64,000 nt of DNA from Pseudoalteromonas viridis (GTDB lineage Bacteria > Pseudomonadota > Gammaproteobacteria > Enterobacterales > Alteromonadaceae), in NCBI RefSeq assembly GCF_017742995.1, contig NZ_CP072425.1, positions 372,001 to 436,000 of the forward strand, given 5' to 3'. Below the pieces are notes generated by a model. It did not search any database, was not told the origin of the DNA, and was given only the letters and a program-made list of their open reading frames with translations. Shown here one piece after another: positions 36,001 through 43,960 of the stretch; position 1 is the first letter of the stretch, and the number at the start of each line of letters is the position of its first letter. A program made the position numbers and the translations under genes.

Positions 36001-36710
36001 ACTTTGAGTGTGATGGCCTGTTCAAACACTTTACAACTGCCACTCCAGTAGTTGTCACCAATTCGTCCAATCCAAACTTCAAGACATCCCTCACCACAAG
36101 AGCGAAGGTTCATTGGTCCTGAAACATGCTCAATAATGCCTGCCGTGTAATCGTGAGTAATAGTGCAGCTGTTAACCGCTGTATTGAGCCTGTCGCATTG
36201 CTGGTAATTGGGGCTACCTTCACCTTGAGACTCACAGCCTGGGAAGCTTTGTGTTAATAGATTTGGGTCAGTTTGAACCGCATCGGTTAATGCCCAAAGC
36301 GGATCATTGACCATATATGGCCGCGACCTGTCTTTGATTTGCTGTAGCGAACGAAACGCTTCACCCGTAGCGCCACTTTCGGATGCCATGCTCTCTTGGC
36401 GCTGTGTCCCCAATTGATTCATGCTGGTATCAGAGCCATAAACGCCCGTTAAGACATCCAATGAGCCCTGATCCATACCAGGGAAAAGCTCTTGCAAGTT
36501 AATCGTCTCATTACCACTGCCATTCGGCACCGACAATGTATTGCCATTGAGTGCGGGCATCGTCCAGTTTTGCAGCAATTGCTTACCTTCTTGTTGTCCG
36601 CTTAAGCCGGATTGGCGCTGCACATCAGCGGCGACACCATGTAGGGGCAAGCACGCCATAGTGATAGATAAAATACCCGCTAACACTCGGGTGAAAAGTG
36701 TTGGTTTCAT
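33018..36710 (-). CDS. traN: TraN, outer-membrane mating-pair stabilisation adhesin
   Basis: 1230 residues with a signal peptide ending near GVAAD. Very Cys-rich throughout, with repeated C-x6-10-C and CxxxC spacing as in F-type TraN, which spans the outer membrane and contacts the recipient. It is about twice the length of F TraN but in the range of SXT/R391 and IncC TraN. A hydrophobic, Gly/Ala-rich segment lies around 1020-1070 (FALGGAAGAVLSTVMTAYMI). The ATG lies 2 bases after the traU stop. Last gene of the dsbC-traN operon and left neighbour of hotspot 4. Confidence 0.93.
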   Translation of the reverse strand: MKPTLFTRVLAGILSITMACLPLHGVAADVQRQSGLSGQQEGKQLLQNWTMPALNGNTLSVPNGSGNETINLQELFPGMDQGSLDVLTGVYGSDTSMNQLGTQRQESMASESGATGEAFRSLQQIKDRSRPYMVNDPLWALTDAVQTDPNLLTQSFPGCESQGEGSPNYQQCDRLNTAVNSCTITHDYTAGIIEHVSGPMNLRSCGEGCLEVWIGRIGDNYWSGSCKVFEQAITLKVVNPDAITSAVLEYAKWDDYMQVWLGDQKVWSGPNNNFPPETAGRCELSTSWERNPNTDLTAKLKAVEPGLEVPVKIRVSVTGSGEGYARIKVRFDPTKVVMNDSWSPQSCIEQAADIPTKFSDYSIQCTDQPSSTNGCTVVNGVSVCESYFAPSPVAGISPLCRRVQVSVDDESYKGIENQACQVLEANPSCGFMSSECAETNDRGECIRFTDTFDCGLQTNDPKCVVSNLMPSSFEACEPTQTITPFTETKHVPDYQVCEKISTLTECQLERRVSAETHQQSWSIERGCFSSETLSFVPQHSSTMQTGNAILRIFDNQNTEIKITESPSKANGWKTTLSLTGNKETVTETKPSIKYPEMTCPKGTLVGSLCKVVNGSIISWHEPQEVTRSRCESGWNKVDFDTCSREVQKCLAPAKLSASLTFSGKYLEQDIVHQSSDPGIDQCLMQTDQFTAVQWQCLDTGTKRIDGLTVGSGELSNLGSLYPAVVSSPAHLTSRGSSDGLGLSCWRARATYNASTAHPEFNMGSSDSWVDANGNTQTIVNNGQNTTTNTCAALEQNPACQYVRTECTEGGAGHEGFCYIQSLVYDCGQSVEVQNARMETQYNCEGPVRCMGTDCLEPESIKQANFAEAAAMLNAAQFMTNDMSCTGADGQDNVECTIFKGNAGQCKKAVGGIVDCCEKPSGVSLSDYITMIVAVNKLDTAVMAMNPSSAIYGSWNTLREPITSTWSAVKEPFVSAWDSLMGAGPSTAAGAGAEQAATGFMQVLTNKTAEWVGTTFGSGAQSALFSNVGGAVGADGVVSGGNFALGGAAGAVLSTVMTAYMIYSVTMILIQLIWKCEQSEFEMNAKRVLKSCHYVGSYCKSKFLGACVEKRQSYCCFTSPLSRIIQEQVRPQLGLGWGSAKSPNCEGLTASQLNQVDWSQVNLDEWIGILSITGNLPEVPSLDLERLTGSGSTLNVDGNRQSAEDRAIDRLNGIDAQKLRQEATEEISGNK

Positions 36711-36712
36711 GG

Positions 36713-37741
36713 TTAACCTCCCGAGTTACAGCAGTCTTGCCAGCGCCACAAAATGTAGAGCGCATCTTCACCGGCACCAGGGATTGTTCGCCACTCTCCC
36801 CATTTCATAGTGCTTTCACCGATGACATGCGCACTTTCAGTTTCCGGTACAGGGAAGAACATACTCATCTTGTATTGGGATTTCGGTAGCATGGGTTCGA
36901 TAACAGGTCGGCATAGCGCACTGTTCCCCATTGTTCGCCTAGCAAGACCACGCCTGTGTTGAGCCGCGATTGCACGCGCCGCTAAATGGCTGGTGTTTTC
37001 TGCTAATGAGCCGAAGGCTAAGGTGTGGCCAGATAACGGGTAGAGATGGCCCCAACTGCCAGCACACCAAAACAACTGGTCTATGGGTTTACCAAGCGTT
37101 GATGAAGCAGCGTCAGCGGTACAAGCAGATATAGCCAATGGATTGGCAACGGCAGCCGCTTCAGGCTGAGTAAAAAAGGCCAGTTCATCGTTCAGCCATG
37201 TTGGGTCCAATTCCGACAAATACATCAAGTCAAAGTCCATGTAACCATCGGCATTGCAATTGCCATCCATGAACAAATCGAGCATGACCAAAAGCGGAAA
37301 GGCGTAATAATGGTAATGGTAGAAAGCAAGATCACCGGTGTCGTATTCACCCTCGCCATGACCACCTTGCAGTCGTCTATCACCTAACGGTAAACGAATC
37401 CCTCCCAGGGAAGGCGAACAACCCGGCGTCCTGACCAGTTCAATCAGACGCGCTGGCTCCCACATGCTGGTAACAATACCTGGCCCTGGCACACCTAAGT
37501 TGTCTTCACATAAGCAAAATGACTTGTTTGATGCGCCGCTTGGGATATTGCCAGAGCCAAGAGGAAGACCAGCAACCCGGATAGGAAAAATGCATGACCA
37601 GCAAACATCCGTCAGCAACTTGCCGGACAATAACCCCGAGTCTGGGCAAGTCAATTCGGCTTTTGCAGGAATAGATGCGCTTATGGCAAACATGACAACG
37701 AGAGTCCGCATCAGGCGATACGTATTATTGAGCTTTTTCAT
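36713..37741 (-). CDS. traU: TraU, periplasmic pilus-assembly / DNA-transfer protein
   Basis: 342 residues from the ATG at 37741, preceded by AGGAG; a TTG two codons earlier is less likely. Signal peptide present (MKKLNNTYRLMRTLVVMFAI, cleaved near IPAKA). Numerous Cys residues (TCPDSG, CWSC, CLCED) as in F TraU, which needs disulfide-bond formation, consistent with dsbC and traF in the element. The start lies inside the last codons of traW, so translation is coupled. Confidence 0.93.
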   Translation of the reverse strand: MKKLNNTYRLMRTLVVMFAISASIPAKAELTCPDSGLLSGKLLTDVCWSCIFPIRVAGLPLGSGNIPSGASNKSFCLCEDNLGVPGPGIVTSMWEPARLIELVRTPGCSPSLGGIRLPLGDRRLQGGHGEGEYDTGDLAFYHYHYYAFPLLVMLDLFMDGNCNADGYMDFDLMYLSELDPTWLNDELAFFTQPEAAAVANPLAISACTADAASSTLGKPIDQLFWCAGSWGHLYPLSGHTLAFGSLAENTSHLAARAIAAQHRRGLARRTMGNSALCRPVIEPMLPKSQYKMSMFFPVPETESAHVIGESTMKWGEWRTIPGAGEDALYILWRWQDCCNSGG

Positions 37742-38852
37742 GAACAAGCTCCTTTGCTGGAATTTCTTCTATTTCAAACGCGAGCCCCTTTGCTTGCACA
37801 AACGATGGGGTGACTTGCAAATCAAAGCGCTGCTTTAGCGAGGCATTGAGAAGGTAAACCGGACTATCCAATGTCTTTTCGAGCGCATTGAGGCTATTCC
37901 AACCTTGAGTACGGTCGAGCTGCGTGGTGATAAGCGTAATGCGGCGCAGTGTCCTATCTTGCGTCTCAAGCCAATGCGCAACTGCGTCCACTTCTTCAGC
38001 GTTCGACGCATTAAACACCACAAGCTGCTGAGTAAACGGCAAGGCTTTTAGCGGGTTAATACGCGTTCCTGCTGGGATCAATGTTCGGCCATTGGCATCC
38101 AATAGTGGCCGCATCATGACGATGGTTGGATCAACCGTTCTTATCCGATACTGCGTGGCTTTGGGTAAGTCAGTGAAAGTTTGGCGAGACCAGAAACGCT
38201 CAATGGCGTTTTTCTTTAACGCATCCAAGTCAAGCGACTGTAAACGCTGCATCGCCACTTGCATCAAATCCGGTTCTAAAATGGAATGAATAGGACCGCG
38301 TTGACCCAATGAACCGGTATTGCCTGTTTCAATTTGACGCTGCAACCAGTCCTTGCTGTAAACCCCTAGTGCACTTGCAGTCACCTTGTCATCTTCTATG
38401 CGGAAAATGGCAGGCACGCTAGTCACCCGCCAGTGCACAAAGGCTTTCGGATCGATTCGAACCTGAGGAACAGGATCAAGTCCCACCATCAGCGTATGCC
38501 AATCACGGATAGCCGCCCCCAAGGTCTTTCCTTCAGGAATTCCCCGAAACAACACAATAGCGCCGGTAGCACTGGCCTCTTTAAATAGCTGCTTCAGTGA
38601 GGAATCCCCCAGTGAAGACGACGCAAATATCAACCATTCATCGCTGTGTTTGAGCGACGCAGGTTGTTCAATCGGTGAAAAAGGCTCGATAAATTCAGAT
38701 GAACCATCCACAGCACTTTGTAAAATGCTGCGGCTCATTTCGACGATCTTTTTGTCCTCGTCAGACAACGGATAAGGCTCTTGTGCCCAGGACACTTGAG
38801 TCCAAGCCAATGAAGCAACCAACAAAAATAAGTGACATAGTCTTTGCATCAT
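37725..38852 (-). CDS. traW: TraW with fused TrbC-like N-terminal part
   Basis: 375 residues, longer than F-type TraW (~210). The N-terminal half after the signal peptide resembles TrbC (WLIFASSSLGDSSLKQLFKEA, then DPKAFVHWRVTSVPAIF near 130), and the C-terminal ~180 residues resemble TraW (AIERFWSRQ, TQYRIRTVDPTI, PAGTRINPL, VTPSFVQ). Both are periplasmic pilus-assembly proteins that interact in F, so a fusion makes sense. Two adjacent ATGs (38852, 38849) follow GGAGG; the second has better spacing and the choice hardly matters. Eight bases after the trhF stop. Confidence 0.9.
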   Translation of the reverse strand: MMQRLCHLFLLVASLAWTQVSWAQEPYPLSDEDKKIVEMSRSILQSAVDGSSEFIEPFSPIEQPASLKHSDEWLIFASSSLGDSSLKQLFKEASATGAIVLFRGIPEGKTLGAAIRDWHTLMVGLDPVPQVRIDPKAFVHWRVTSVPAIFRIEDDKVTASALGVYSKDWLQRQIETGNTGSLGQRGPIHSILEPDLMQVAMQRLQSLDLDALKKNAIERFWSRQTFTDLPKATQYRIRTVDPTIVMMRPLLDANGRTLIPAGTRINPLKALPFTQQLVVFNASNAEEVDAVAHWLETQDRTLRRITLITTQLDRTQGWNSLNALEKTLDSPVYLLNASLKQRFDLQVTPSFVQAKGLAFEIEEIPAKELVHEKAQ

Positions 38853-38859
38853 CTACCTC

Positions 38860-39372
38860 CTACCAAAGCGGCCAAGCGCGACCGACAATCTGCTCGTGCC
38901 TAACGGCATTCCAATAGCGGGAGTCGAAACTCGTTGCAGCCTCGCCGGAAAACCAATATTCGTTTTCTTGCAGCGTCAATGAGCGGCTAAATTCTGTTTC
39001 AGCCACACCAAGACGCTGGGCTAATGCCATGCCGGTTGAGACTTCAGCACCGTTCACCAGCACATGCTCAGGCGTCACATTGACTTCATCCCCAGGCATC
39101 CCTGTTAGGCGTTTCAACATACGAGTACCGTCGTTATATAACGGAGCGAGTCCTTTTGAGTGGAAGGCATACAAACCATCCTTAACGGGCTCTTTATTCC
39201 ATAGGTCAATCAGATACACCGTGGTATCAGGCAGGCAGCGCTCTTGCTGGGTATCAATACCTATTCGGTAGCGCATCATGGCGTAGGTGCCTACCAAGGC
39301 CATGATTAACGCAAGAATGGTCAAACGGATGAGATATGGCCGCCAAGGCATTCTTTTACGGAGTATCTGCAT
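38860..39372 (-). CDS. trhF: TrhF, S26-type conjugative signal peptidase-like protein
   Basis: 170 residues with one N-terminal membrane helix (YLIRLTILALIMALVGTYA). Signal-peptidase features are the Lys region RMLKRLTGMPGDEV near 85 and a C-terminal ENEYWFSGEA...SFDSRYWN. The position expected for the nucleophile reads ERCLPDTTVYL, with Cys where RP4 TraF-type peptidases have Ser before Leu-Pro. It probably processes or cyclises the TraA pilin, as TrhF/TraF does in related systems. Overlaps the end of the trbI-like gene by 17 bases. Confidence 0.85.
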   Translation of the reverse strand: MQILRKRMPWRPYLIRLTILALIMALVGTYAMMRYRIGIDTQQERCLPDTTVYLIDLWNKEPVKDGLYAFHSKGLAPLYNDGTRMLKRLTGMPGDEVNVTPEHVLVNGAEVSTGMALAQRLGVAETEFSRSLTLQENEYWFSGEAATSFDSRYWNAVRHEQIVGRAWPLW

Positions 39373-39703
39373 GAGACACCTCCTTTGAGCCTACTGGCAC
39401 AAATACGGAATCATCAGCACCTACCACCGCTTGGGCATCCAGCACGATGAAACCGGCTGCTTTTAGCTTTTCAATTTGCTGATTGGTCTGAAGCAACCTG
39501 GATTCGATGTCTTGTTCACTGGCATTGGGGCCCAGTGACAACACCGCCTCCCCAAAATCCACGACTGCAATGGGCGTACTTAACGCCAACTGGCTGTGGA
39601 TGGGTTCGAGTGTTTTCATTAAGAGCCAACTGGTCATTAAACCGCTACCAGCAATAGACAAGGTAATAGAGGCCATAAATGGCCAAAGCGTGGTCTTATT
39701 CAT
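39356..39703 (-). CDS. TrbI-like F-type conjugation protein
   Basis: 115 residues: an N-terminal membrane anchor (WPFMASITLSIAGSGLM), then a periplasmic part with AVVDFGEAV, a helical stretch and AAGFIVLDAQAVVGADDSVFVP. That order and the ending match F-plasmid TrbI (VILVSPAVVQGAPDI), a regulator of pilus retraction. It overlaps traC by 8 bases and trhF by 17, consistent with coupled expression. The assignment is by pattern and context; no catalytic motif exists in the family. Confidence 0.75.
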   Translation of the reverse strand: MNKTTLWPFMASITLSIAGSGLMTSWLLMKTLEPIHSQLALSTPIAVVDFGEAVLSLGPNASEQDIESRLLQTNQQIEKLKAAGFIVLDAQAVVGADDSVFVPVGSKEVSHADTP

Positions 39704-42095
39704 AGCCTCGCTCCTTCAACAACTGAGAGATGGCATCAGCAACAGAAAGGCCTTTGCGCGTTAACTGTTTAATCGCGTTTACATCTTCTGCACGGGACGA
39801 GTACAACAGCTTGTGAAACGGATCGACGATGAGGCGGCCAATCCCGGTGCCCATTTCGGTAATAAAAAAAATTTCGGAATAGACACCCGTGACGGTATGA
39901 ACGGTTTTCAGGTATTCATAACCGCCTTCACCTAGTGGCAAGCGGCCTTCTTTTTTGAGAGCGTTGATGGTTTCGGCTTTTTGACCAAGCAGGTACATAT
40001 TGGCCGAGTTTTCAGCGATGGCTTTACCTGTAGGGCTGTCATACAAATCGTTGACCGACTGCGTTACCGTTACAGCACTGCCGCCATATTTTCGAAATCG
40101 CCGGTAACCCGTCTCGATGAACTTACCGACATCACCTTGAGTCAGCAGATCCCAGGCTTCGTCGATGAACACAATCTTGCGACGATCCCGCTCACCTAAG
40201 TACATCTCTTGTTGGATTTGGTAGATAAGCTGAAGCAACACCACTTGTTGTAGATGCTTACGCCCCTTGAGCTCCTCTAACTCCAGAACGGTGAAACGGT
40301 TTTTGAAGCGAATATTATTGTGGCCATTAAAGAAGCGGCCATATTCGCCCTGTGTCGTAAACGGATATAGCTGCTCACCCACGTCTTGCACACGTCGGTC
40401 TTCGTGATTTTTCAAGGCCTCTGCCACATCATCAACTAACATGGCACGACCTTTTTTCTCCCACAGTTCACGGGTCTGACGTTTTAAGTTGGCCATCTGA
40501 AAATCCGTTAATGACTGCGTAGGTGCGGCCATTGCGGCCAATAACCCAACCAGTACATCCGCTTCTTCGTCATAGTCCTCAACGATTTCAAACGGGTTTA
40601 AGCAAATGCCACTGTCCCGCCCGAACTGTAAGAACTCACCGTCATAGACTTCACACAGCTTTTCATAAGAGCGGCCAACATCAATCACCCAGCATTGGCC
40701 GCCTTCAGATAAGTAGGAGGAGATGATTTCGTTCACCAGGAATGACTTACCCGACCCCGATTGCGCCGCGATGCAACAGTTGTAATTACTGCCCGAGTCA
40801 TAAAGGGACACACTCATGATCTGGCCATTACGGGAAACAAAGTTAATCACTGGCGTACCTGTACCTTTCCAATCCGCAAACAAAGGCAACAGAGGGATCA
40901 CATGCCGTGTCGCCATGGTCTTGAATCGAAACAAGTCGTTCATCGCCTGGCGGTCGGCACCAAATGGCAGGGCATTCAGAAAAATGGGCAAACAGAAGTA
41001 CTTGTCTTCCATCAGCTCAAATCCGAGTTCTTTGAAATAAGTTCGAGCATTTGAAACAGAGCTGATGGACGCCTCTTCCGTTGGGGAAAACAGCGTTAAG
41101 GTCATATTTGCTCGAATAGGACGATCACCTTCTTGCAAAGCTTCAAAAAGAACATCAAATCCCTTTTTCTTGGCTGCCAGCACCGGCACAAACTTGAGCA
41201 TCGGACCATAGGCCTGATTGACCGCCCATTGACGCTTCGTCTCTAAACGAGATCGCATCGCCTCGGCTGAAGGAAAGTGAATGGTGACATTCAGCAAAAA
41301 GCTTCCGCGTAAACCGCGACTGCCAGTCATCATATCGCCCGCAAAACTTGCGGCATGACCAAACCAGATCCGCTCAGGCAGGCGCTTAAACGATAGGGTT
41401 TTAACTCGGTAATCACCCAGCATCAGACCTTGACTATCCACTTTGATAGCCCGGTCATAATCCAACACTTGCTCCCTAAGTGGTTTATCTGCCTCACTGC
41501 GGATTGGTGATGGATTACGCCAGGAAGCATCTTTTCCCCAGTTAAGCTGCGCACTTAATGCCGCGAGCCAGTTTCGGTCAGTCATCTCAGTAACGCGAAA
41601 ACCAACCGTTGCCAGCGCTTGAGAGAAAGAAGCCCGAAGCGCGGATGCTCGACTCAACTCACGCTCCGTCGGTATAGGACTTTCCAAAGGCAATTTGCAG
41701 GTGACGATCAGTTGAAAGTTGCGTACCTGAGTCTGGGTCGATTCTTCTATCGGTTGAACCGTGCCCCCATCGAGGAAATCCGCACGTTTGCGTATCGACG
41801 CCCTGAGTAATGGATCGGATTGACGATGCCGTAAGCCCATCATGCGCTGAAGGTCTGTTTGAATATCAGGCGAGGCGTACAGGCCAAATTGCAGCAAAGT
41901 ATCTTTTGGCCAGTCGTTGTTGAGTAGAACATTAACCCTGTCTGCAACAGACTCATCACCACCCGGCAATGGGTCACATAGAAAACCAAAGCCAACACTT
42001 TGGTCTTCCATGAAAAACAGTTGCTCATCGTCTGAATAGGCCAATACTGGCAAGAGCTCTGAAGCGCGTTGCCCTGAATATAGAGAGGCTTTCAT
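39696..42095 (-). CDS. traC: TraC, VirB4-like ATPase of the transfer apparatus
   Basis: 799 residues from the ATG at 42095, which overlaps the dsbC stop by one base (TAATG) and has GGAGGGG upstream; the frame extends 6 codons into dsbC with no better start. Walker A is AAQSGSGKSFL near 455, Walker B is KIVFIDEAWDLL near 655. The N-terminal half matches the TraC/VirB4 N-terminal domain. The ATPase energises pilus assembly at the inner membrane. Order dsbC-traC-trbI-trhF-traW-traU-traN is the standard SXT layout. Confidence 0.94.
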   Translation of the reverse strand: MKASLYSGQRASELLPVLAYSDDEQLFFMEDQSVGFGFLCDPLPGGDESVADRVNVLLNNDWPKDTLLQFGLYASPDIQTDLQRMMGLRHRQSDPLLRASIRKRADFLDGGTVQPIEESTQTQVRNFQLIVTCKLPLESPIPTERELSRASALRASFSQALATVGFRVTEMTDRNWLAALSAQLNWGKDASWRNPSPIRSEADKPLREQVLDYDRAIKVDSQGLMLGDYRVKTLSFKRLPERIWFGHAASFAGDMMTGSRGLRGSFLLNVTIHFPSAEAMRSRLETKRQWAVNQAYGPMLKFVPVLAAKKKGFDVLFEALQEGDRPIRANMTLTLFSPTEEASISSVSNARTYFKELGFELMEDKYFCLPIFLNALPFGADRQAMNDLFRFKTMATRHVIPLLPLFADWKGTGTPVINFVSRNGQIMSVSLYDSGSNYNCCIAAQSGSGKSFLVNEIISSYLSEGGQCWVIDVGRSYEKLCEVYDGEFLQFGRDSGICLNPFEIVEDYDEEADVLVGLLAAMAAPTQSLTDFQMANLKRQTRELWEKKGRAMLVDDVAEALKNHEDRRVQDVGEQLYPFTTQGEYGRFFNGHNNIRFKNRFTVLELEELKGRKHLQQVVLLQLIYQIQQEMYLGERDRRKIVFIDEAWDLLTQGDVGKFIETGYRRFRKYGGSAVTVTQSVNDLYDSPTGKAIAENSANMYLLGQKAETINALKKEGRLPLGEGGYEYLKTVHTVTGVYSEIFFITEMGTGIGRLIVDPFHKLLYSSRAEDVNAIKQLTRKGLSVADAISQLLKERGYE

Positions 42096-42787
42096 TAACG
42101 CCCCTCCAACCAAGCAGAAAGATCATAAGGACGGCCTCGACTGATGCGACCATCATTGGCGACGATGAAAGGCACACCTTGAATGCCCAGAATTTGAGCC
42201 GTCACCAAAGTACGCTGCATTGGCTCTAAGTTGCAGGCATCATCCTGTTCTAGGTTACCAATCCGGCCATTGAGCAATGCATCGGTGGCCGCTTTCTTGT
42301 CACGCGCACAGCCAAGCTGGCGAACCTGACGCTCTGAATCAGGACCAAGCACTGGCACAGGGAGAATTTGGAAGGTGTATTCTTTGGTGAGTGGTAAGGC
42401 TTGTTTCAAAAGCTCATGGCAATGCGGGCACCGGGGGTCAACAAAGACCACCACTTTCTTTTTGCCTTCACCCAGCGTCAGTGGATTCAAATCATCCATT
42501 TTTAAGCCAAGACGACTTAAGTCCAGCGTGTTCGCCGCTTCACGAATTTCTTCAAGGCTGGTAAGCGGCTTTTTCGACCAGGCATCATAGAGCGTGCCAT
42601 CAATGACGAACCGGCCACTGTCTGACATGAAAACAATACGGCCATTGCTTTCGACCGCTTTCATACCCGTGACCGGCAAAGAAACCATGCCGTCAATTTT
42701 GCCAACGGGCGACACTCCAGACACAGGTTCAGCTTGAACCAATGGAGACAGCGCAAGCGCCAGAATAATTGGAGATAGTTTTCGCAT
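42095..42787 (-). CDS. dsbC: DsbC-like periplasmic disulfide isomerase
   Basis: 230 residues with a signal peptide (MRKLSPIILALALSPLVQA). Two domains: the N-terminal dimerisation part (~25-85) and a thioredoxin fold with VFVDPRCPHCHELL near 118-130 (active site CPHC) and the cis-Pro region VPFIV near 205. It would shuffle disulfides in the Cys-rich TraN, TraU and TraH. First gene of the dsbC-traN operon, bordering hotspot 2. Its ribosome site lies in a bulged 9-bp hairpin. Confidence 0.93.
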   Translation of the reverse strand: MRKLSPIILALALSPLVQAEPVSGVSPVGKIDGMVSLPVTGMKAVESNGRIVFMSDSGRFVIDGTLYDAWSKKPLTSLEEIREAANTLDLSRLGLKMDDLNPLTLGEGKKKVVVFVDPRCPHCHELLKQALPLTKEYTFQILPVPVLGPDSERQVRQLGCARDKKAATDALLNGRIGNLEQDDACNLEPMQRTLVTAQILGIQGVPFIVANDGRISRGRPYDLSAWLEGR

Positions 42788-42820
42788 GAGGAGTCCTCGT
42801 TAATGTAAATCGAGGCTCCA
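42788..42820 (-). promoter_or_regulatory. Shine-Dalgarno-hiding hairpin before dsbC
   Basis: GGAG (42790-42793) pairs with CTCC (42816-42819) and CCTCG (42795-42799) with CGAGG (42811-42815), with one bulge at 42794 and an 11-nt loop. The minus-strand CGAGGA ribosome site for the ATG at 42787 lies inside the stem. Confidence 0.6.
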
Positions 42821-43095
42821 GTCTATGCAGTTGTCCTATGTGGACTCGGTTAGATAGATTGAAGAATTGGATGCCTTGCTAGGGTGCCACTTGTTGTTAC
42901 GCACTATTTGTAAGGGTATAGCTTTCATTCTGCCAGCCTTACAGACTTCCCCTCAAGTCATCTGGTTTAGCTGATTCCTTTTTTTCATACCTTAGGTGTT
43001 AATTTTTGCAATGTTTTAAACCAGAAAGAGTGACATCCCCTCGAAATCAAACTGACCTACTCTCAAAGTTTCATGCCCAACAATTCGTATATCCA
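42821..43095. other. Hotspot 2 boundary and dsbC promoter region
   Basis: About 270 bases between the dsbC leader and the toxin-antitoxin promoter. No credible gene: an upstream extension of the antitoxin frame to 43006 has no ribosome site. In SXT this region carries the SetCD-dependent promoter of the dsbC-traN operon; I cannot locate it by eye. Nothing else is recognised. Confidence 0.45.
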
Positions 43096-43144
43096 TTGAC
43101 TACACGGAAAAGTCATTTAAACTGTGTATTAAATAGATATACAG
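43096..43144 (+). promoter_or_regulatory. Promoter and operator of the toxin-antitoxin pair
   Basis: TTGACT (43096-43101) and TAAACT (43118-43123), 16 bases apart, are a fair sigma-70 promoter. Just behind it an imperfect inverted repeat, CTGTGTAT (43122-43129) and ATATACAG (43137-43144), overlaps the -10 end and is placed as expected for autorepression by a ribbon-helix-helix antitoxin. The start codon of the antitoxin follows at 43156. Confidence 0.6.
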
Positions 43145-43155
43145 AGGATGGTGTC

Positions 43156-43422
43156 ATGGCTACAAAGACAGCCCCAATCAACATGCGAGTACTGCCATCG
43201 GTAAGAGACATCATCGATGCCGCAGCAAGTTTAAAAAAAGTTGATAGAACCGTGTTCATTCAGCAAGCAGCGCTCAATGAAGCGCATAGTATACTCGCAG
43301 AACAGCGGGATTTTGTTCTAGAAGCAAAGGCTTTTGAAGCGTTTGATAACGAACTTCGTGCAGAGCCACAGACTCTTGAAGGTATGAAAGATCTGTTTAA
43401 GAGGAAAGCGCCTTGGGAATAA
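43156..43422 (+). CDS. DUF1778 ribbon-helix-helix antitoxin
   Basis: 88 residues. The N-terminal ~45 residues form a ribbon-helix-helix (PINMRVLPSVRDIIDAAASL, then KVDRTVFIQQAAL), the rest is a helical acidic tail ending LFKRKAPWE that would wrap the toxin. This is the TacA/AtaR-type antitoxin, which blocks the acetyltransferase and represses its own promoter. The ATG at 43156 is chosen over the longer frame from 43006 because the family starts with this short Lys/Thr-rich stretch. Its end overlaps the toxin start by 10 bases. Cargo of hotspot 2, where SXT carries mosAT. Confidence 0.88.
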   Translation: MATKTAPINMRVLPSVRDIIDAAASLKKVDRTVFIQQAALNEAHSILAEQRDFVLEAKAFEAFDNELRAEPQTLEGMKDLFKRKAPWE

Positions 43423-43919
43423 GTGCACCAACCCTCCTCACTGATGAGCACCAGCTTAATGCCTTTCAATGTGGCATTGAAGAGCTCGATACTTGGTTAA
43501 GAAAACAGGCGTTAAAGAGTCAAAAGCGGGGAACCGCGAGGGTGTATGTGGTCAATGACACTGACGCCCATCAAGTGGTCGGGTACTATGCCATTCCCAT
43601 GGGATCAGTTTCCAGAGAGCAAGCTTTCAGTTCATTAAGAAGAAATAGTCCAGATCCCATTCCCATGGTGATTCTAGCTAGGCTTGGAGTAGATAACGCC
43701 TATCAAGGTCAAGGCATTGCGGCAGGTCTTTTAAAAGATTGTATCATTCGCTCAGTACAAGCAATGAACGCTGTCGGTGGAGCAGGAATCTTAGTCCATG
43801 CTATTGATGGTAGTGCGCAAACGTTCTACAAGAAATTTGGCTTCAAAGAATCGACGTTTGATCCTTTAGTACTCATGGCAAGGATCTGCGATATCGAAAA
43901 ATCATTGTCGATAGACTGA
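43413..43919 (+). CDS. GNAT acetyltransferase toxin (TacT/AtaT type)
   Basis: 168 residues with a TTG start at 43413 and GAGG 9 nt before it; no nearer in-frame ATG exists. The GNAT signature is ARLGVDNAYQGQGIAAGLL near 90-108 (acetyl-CoA loop), and the catalytic Tyr lies in FYKKFGF near 143-149. Toxins of this family acetylate the amino group of aminoacyl-tRNA and stop translation. Together with the antitoxin it should stabilise the ICE by killing or slowing segregants. Convergent with traA; an 8-bp repeat (43922-43929 with 43947-43954) lies between them without a T-run. Confidence 0.9.
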   Translation: MGISAPTLLTDEHQLNAFQCGIEELDTWLRKQALKSQKRGTARVYVVNDTDAHQVVGYYAIPMGSVSREQAFSSLRRNSPDPIPMVILARLGVDNAYQGQGIAAGLLKDCIIRSVQAMNAVGGAGILVHAIDGSAQTFYKKFGFKESTFDPLVLMARICDIEKSLSID

Positions 43920-43960
43920 GATGACGGCTCCCCCTTTCACAAGAGAAGCCGTCAATATTA

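Noticed and set aside
43922..43954. Terminator between the GNAT toxin and traA
   Set aside because: An 8-bp stem exists but the loop is 17 nt and neither strand has a U-run after it.
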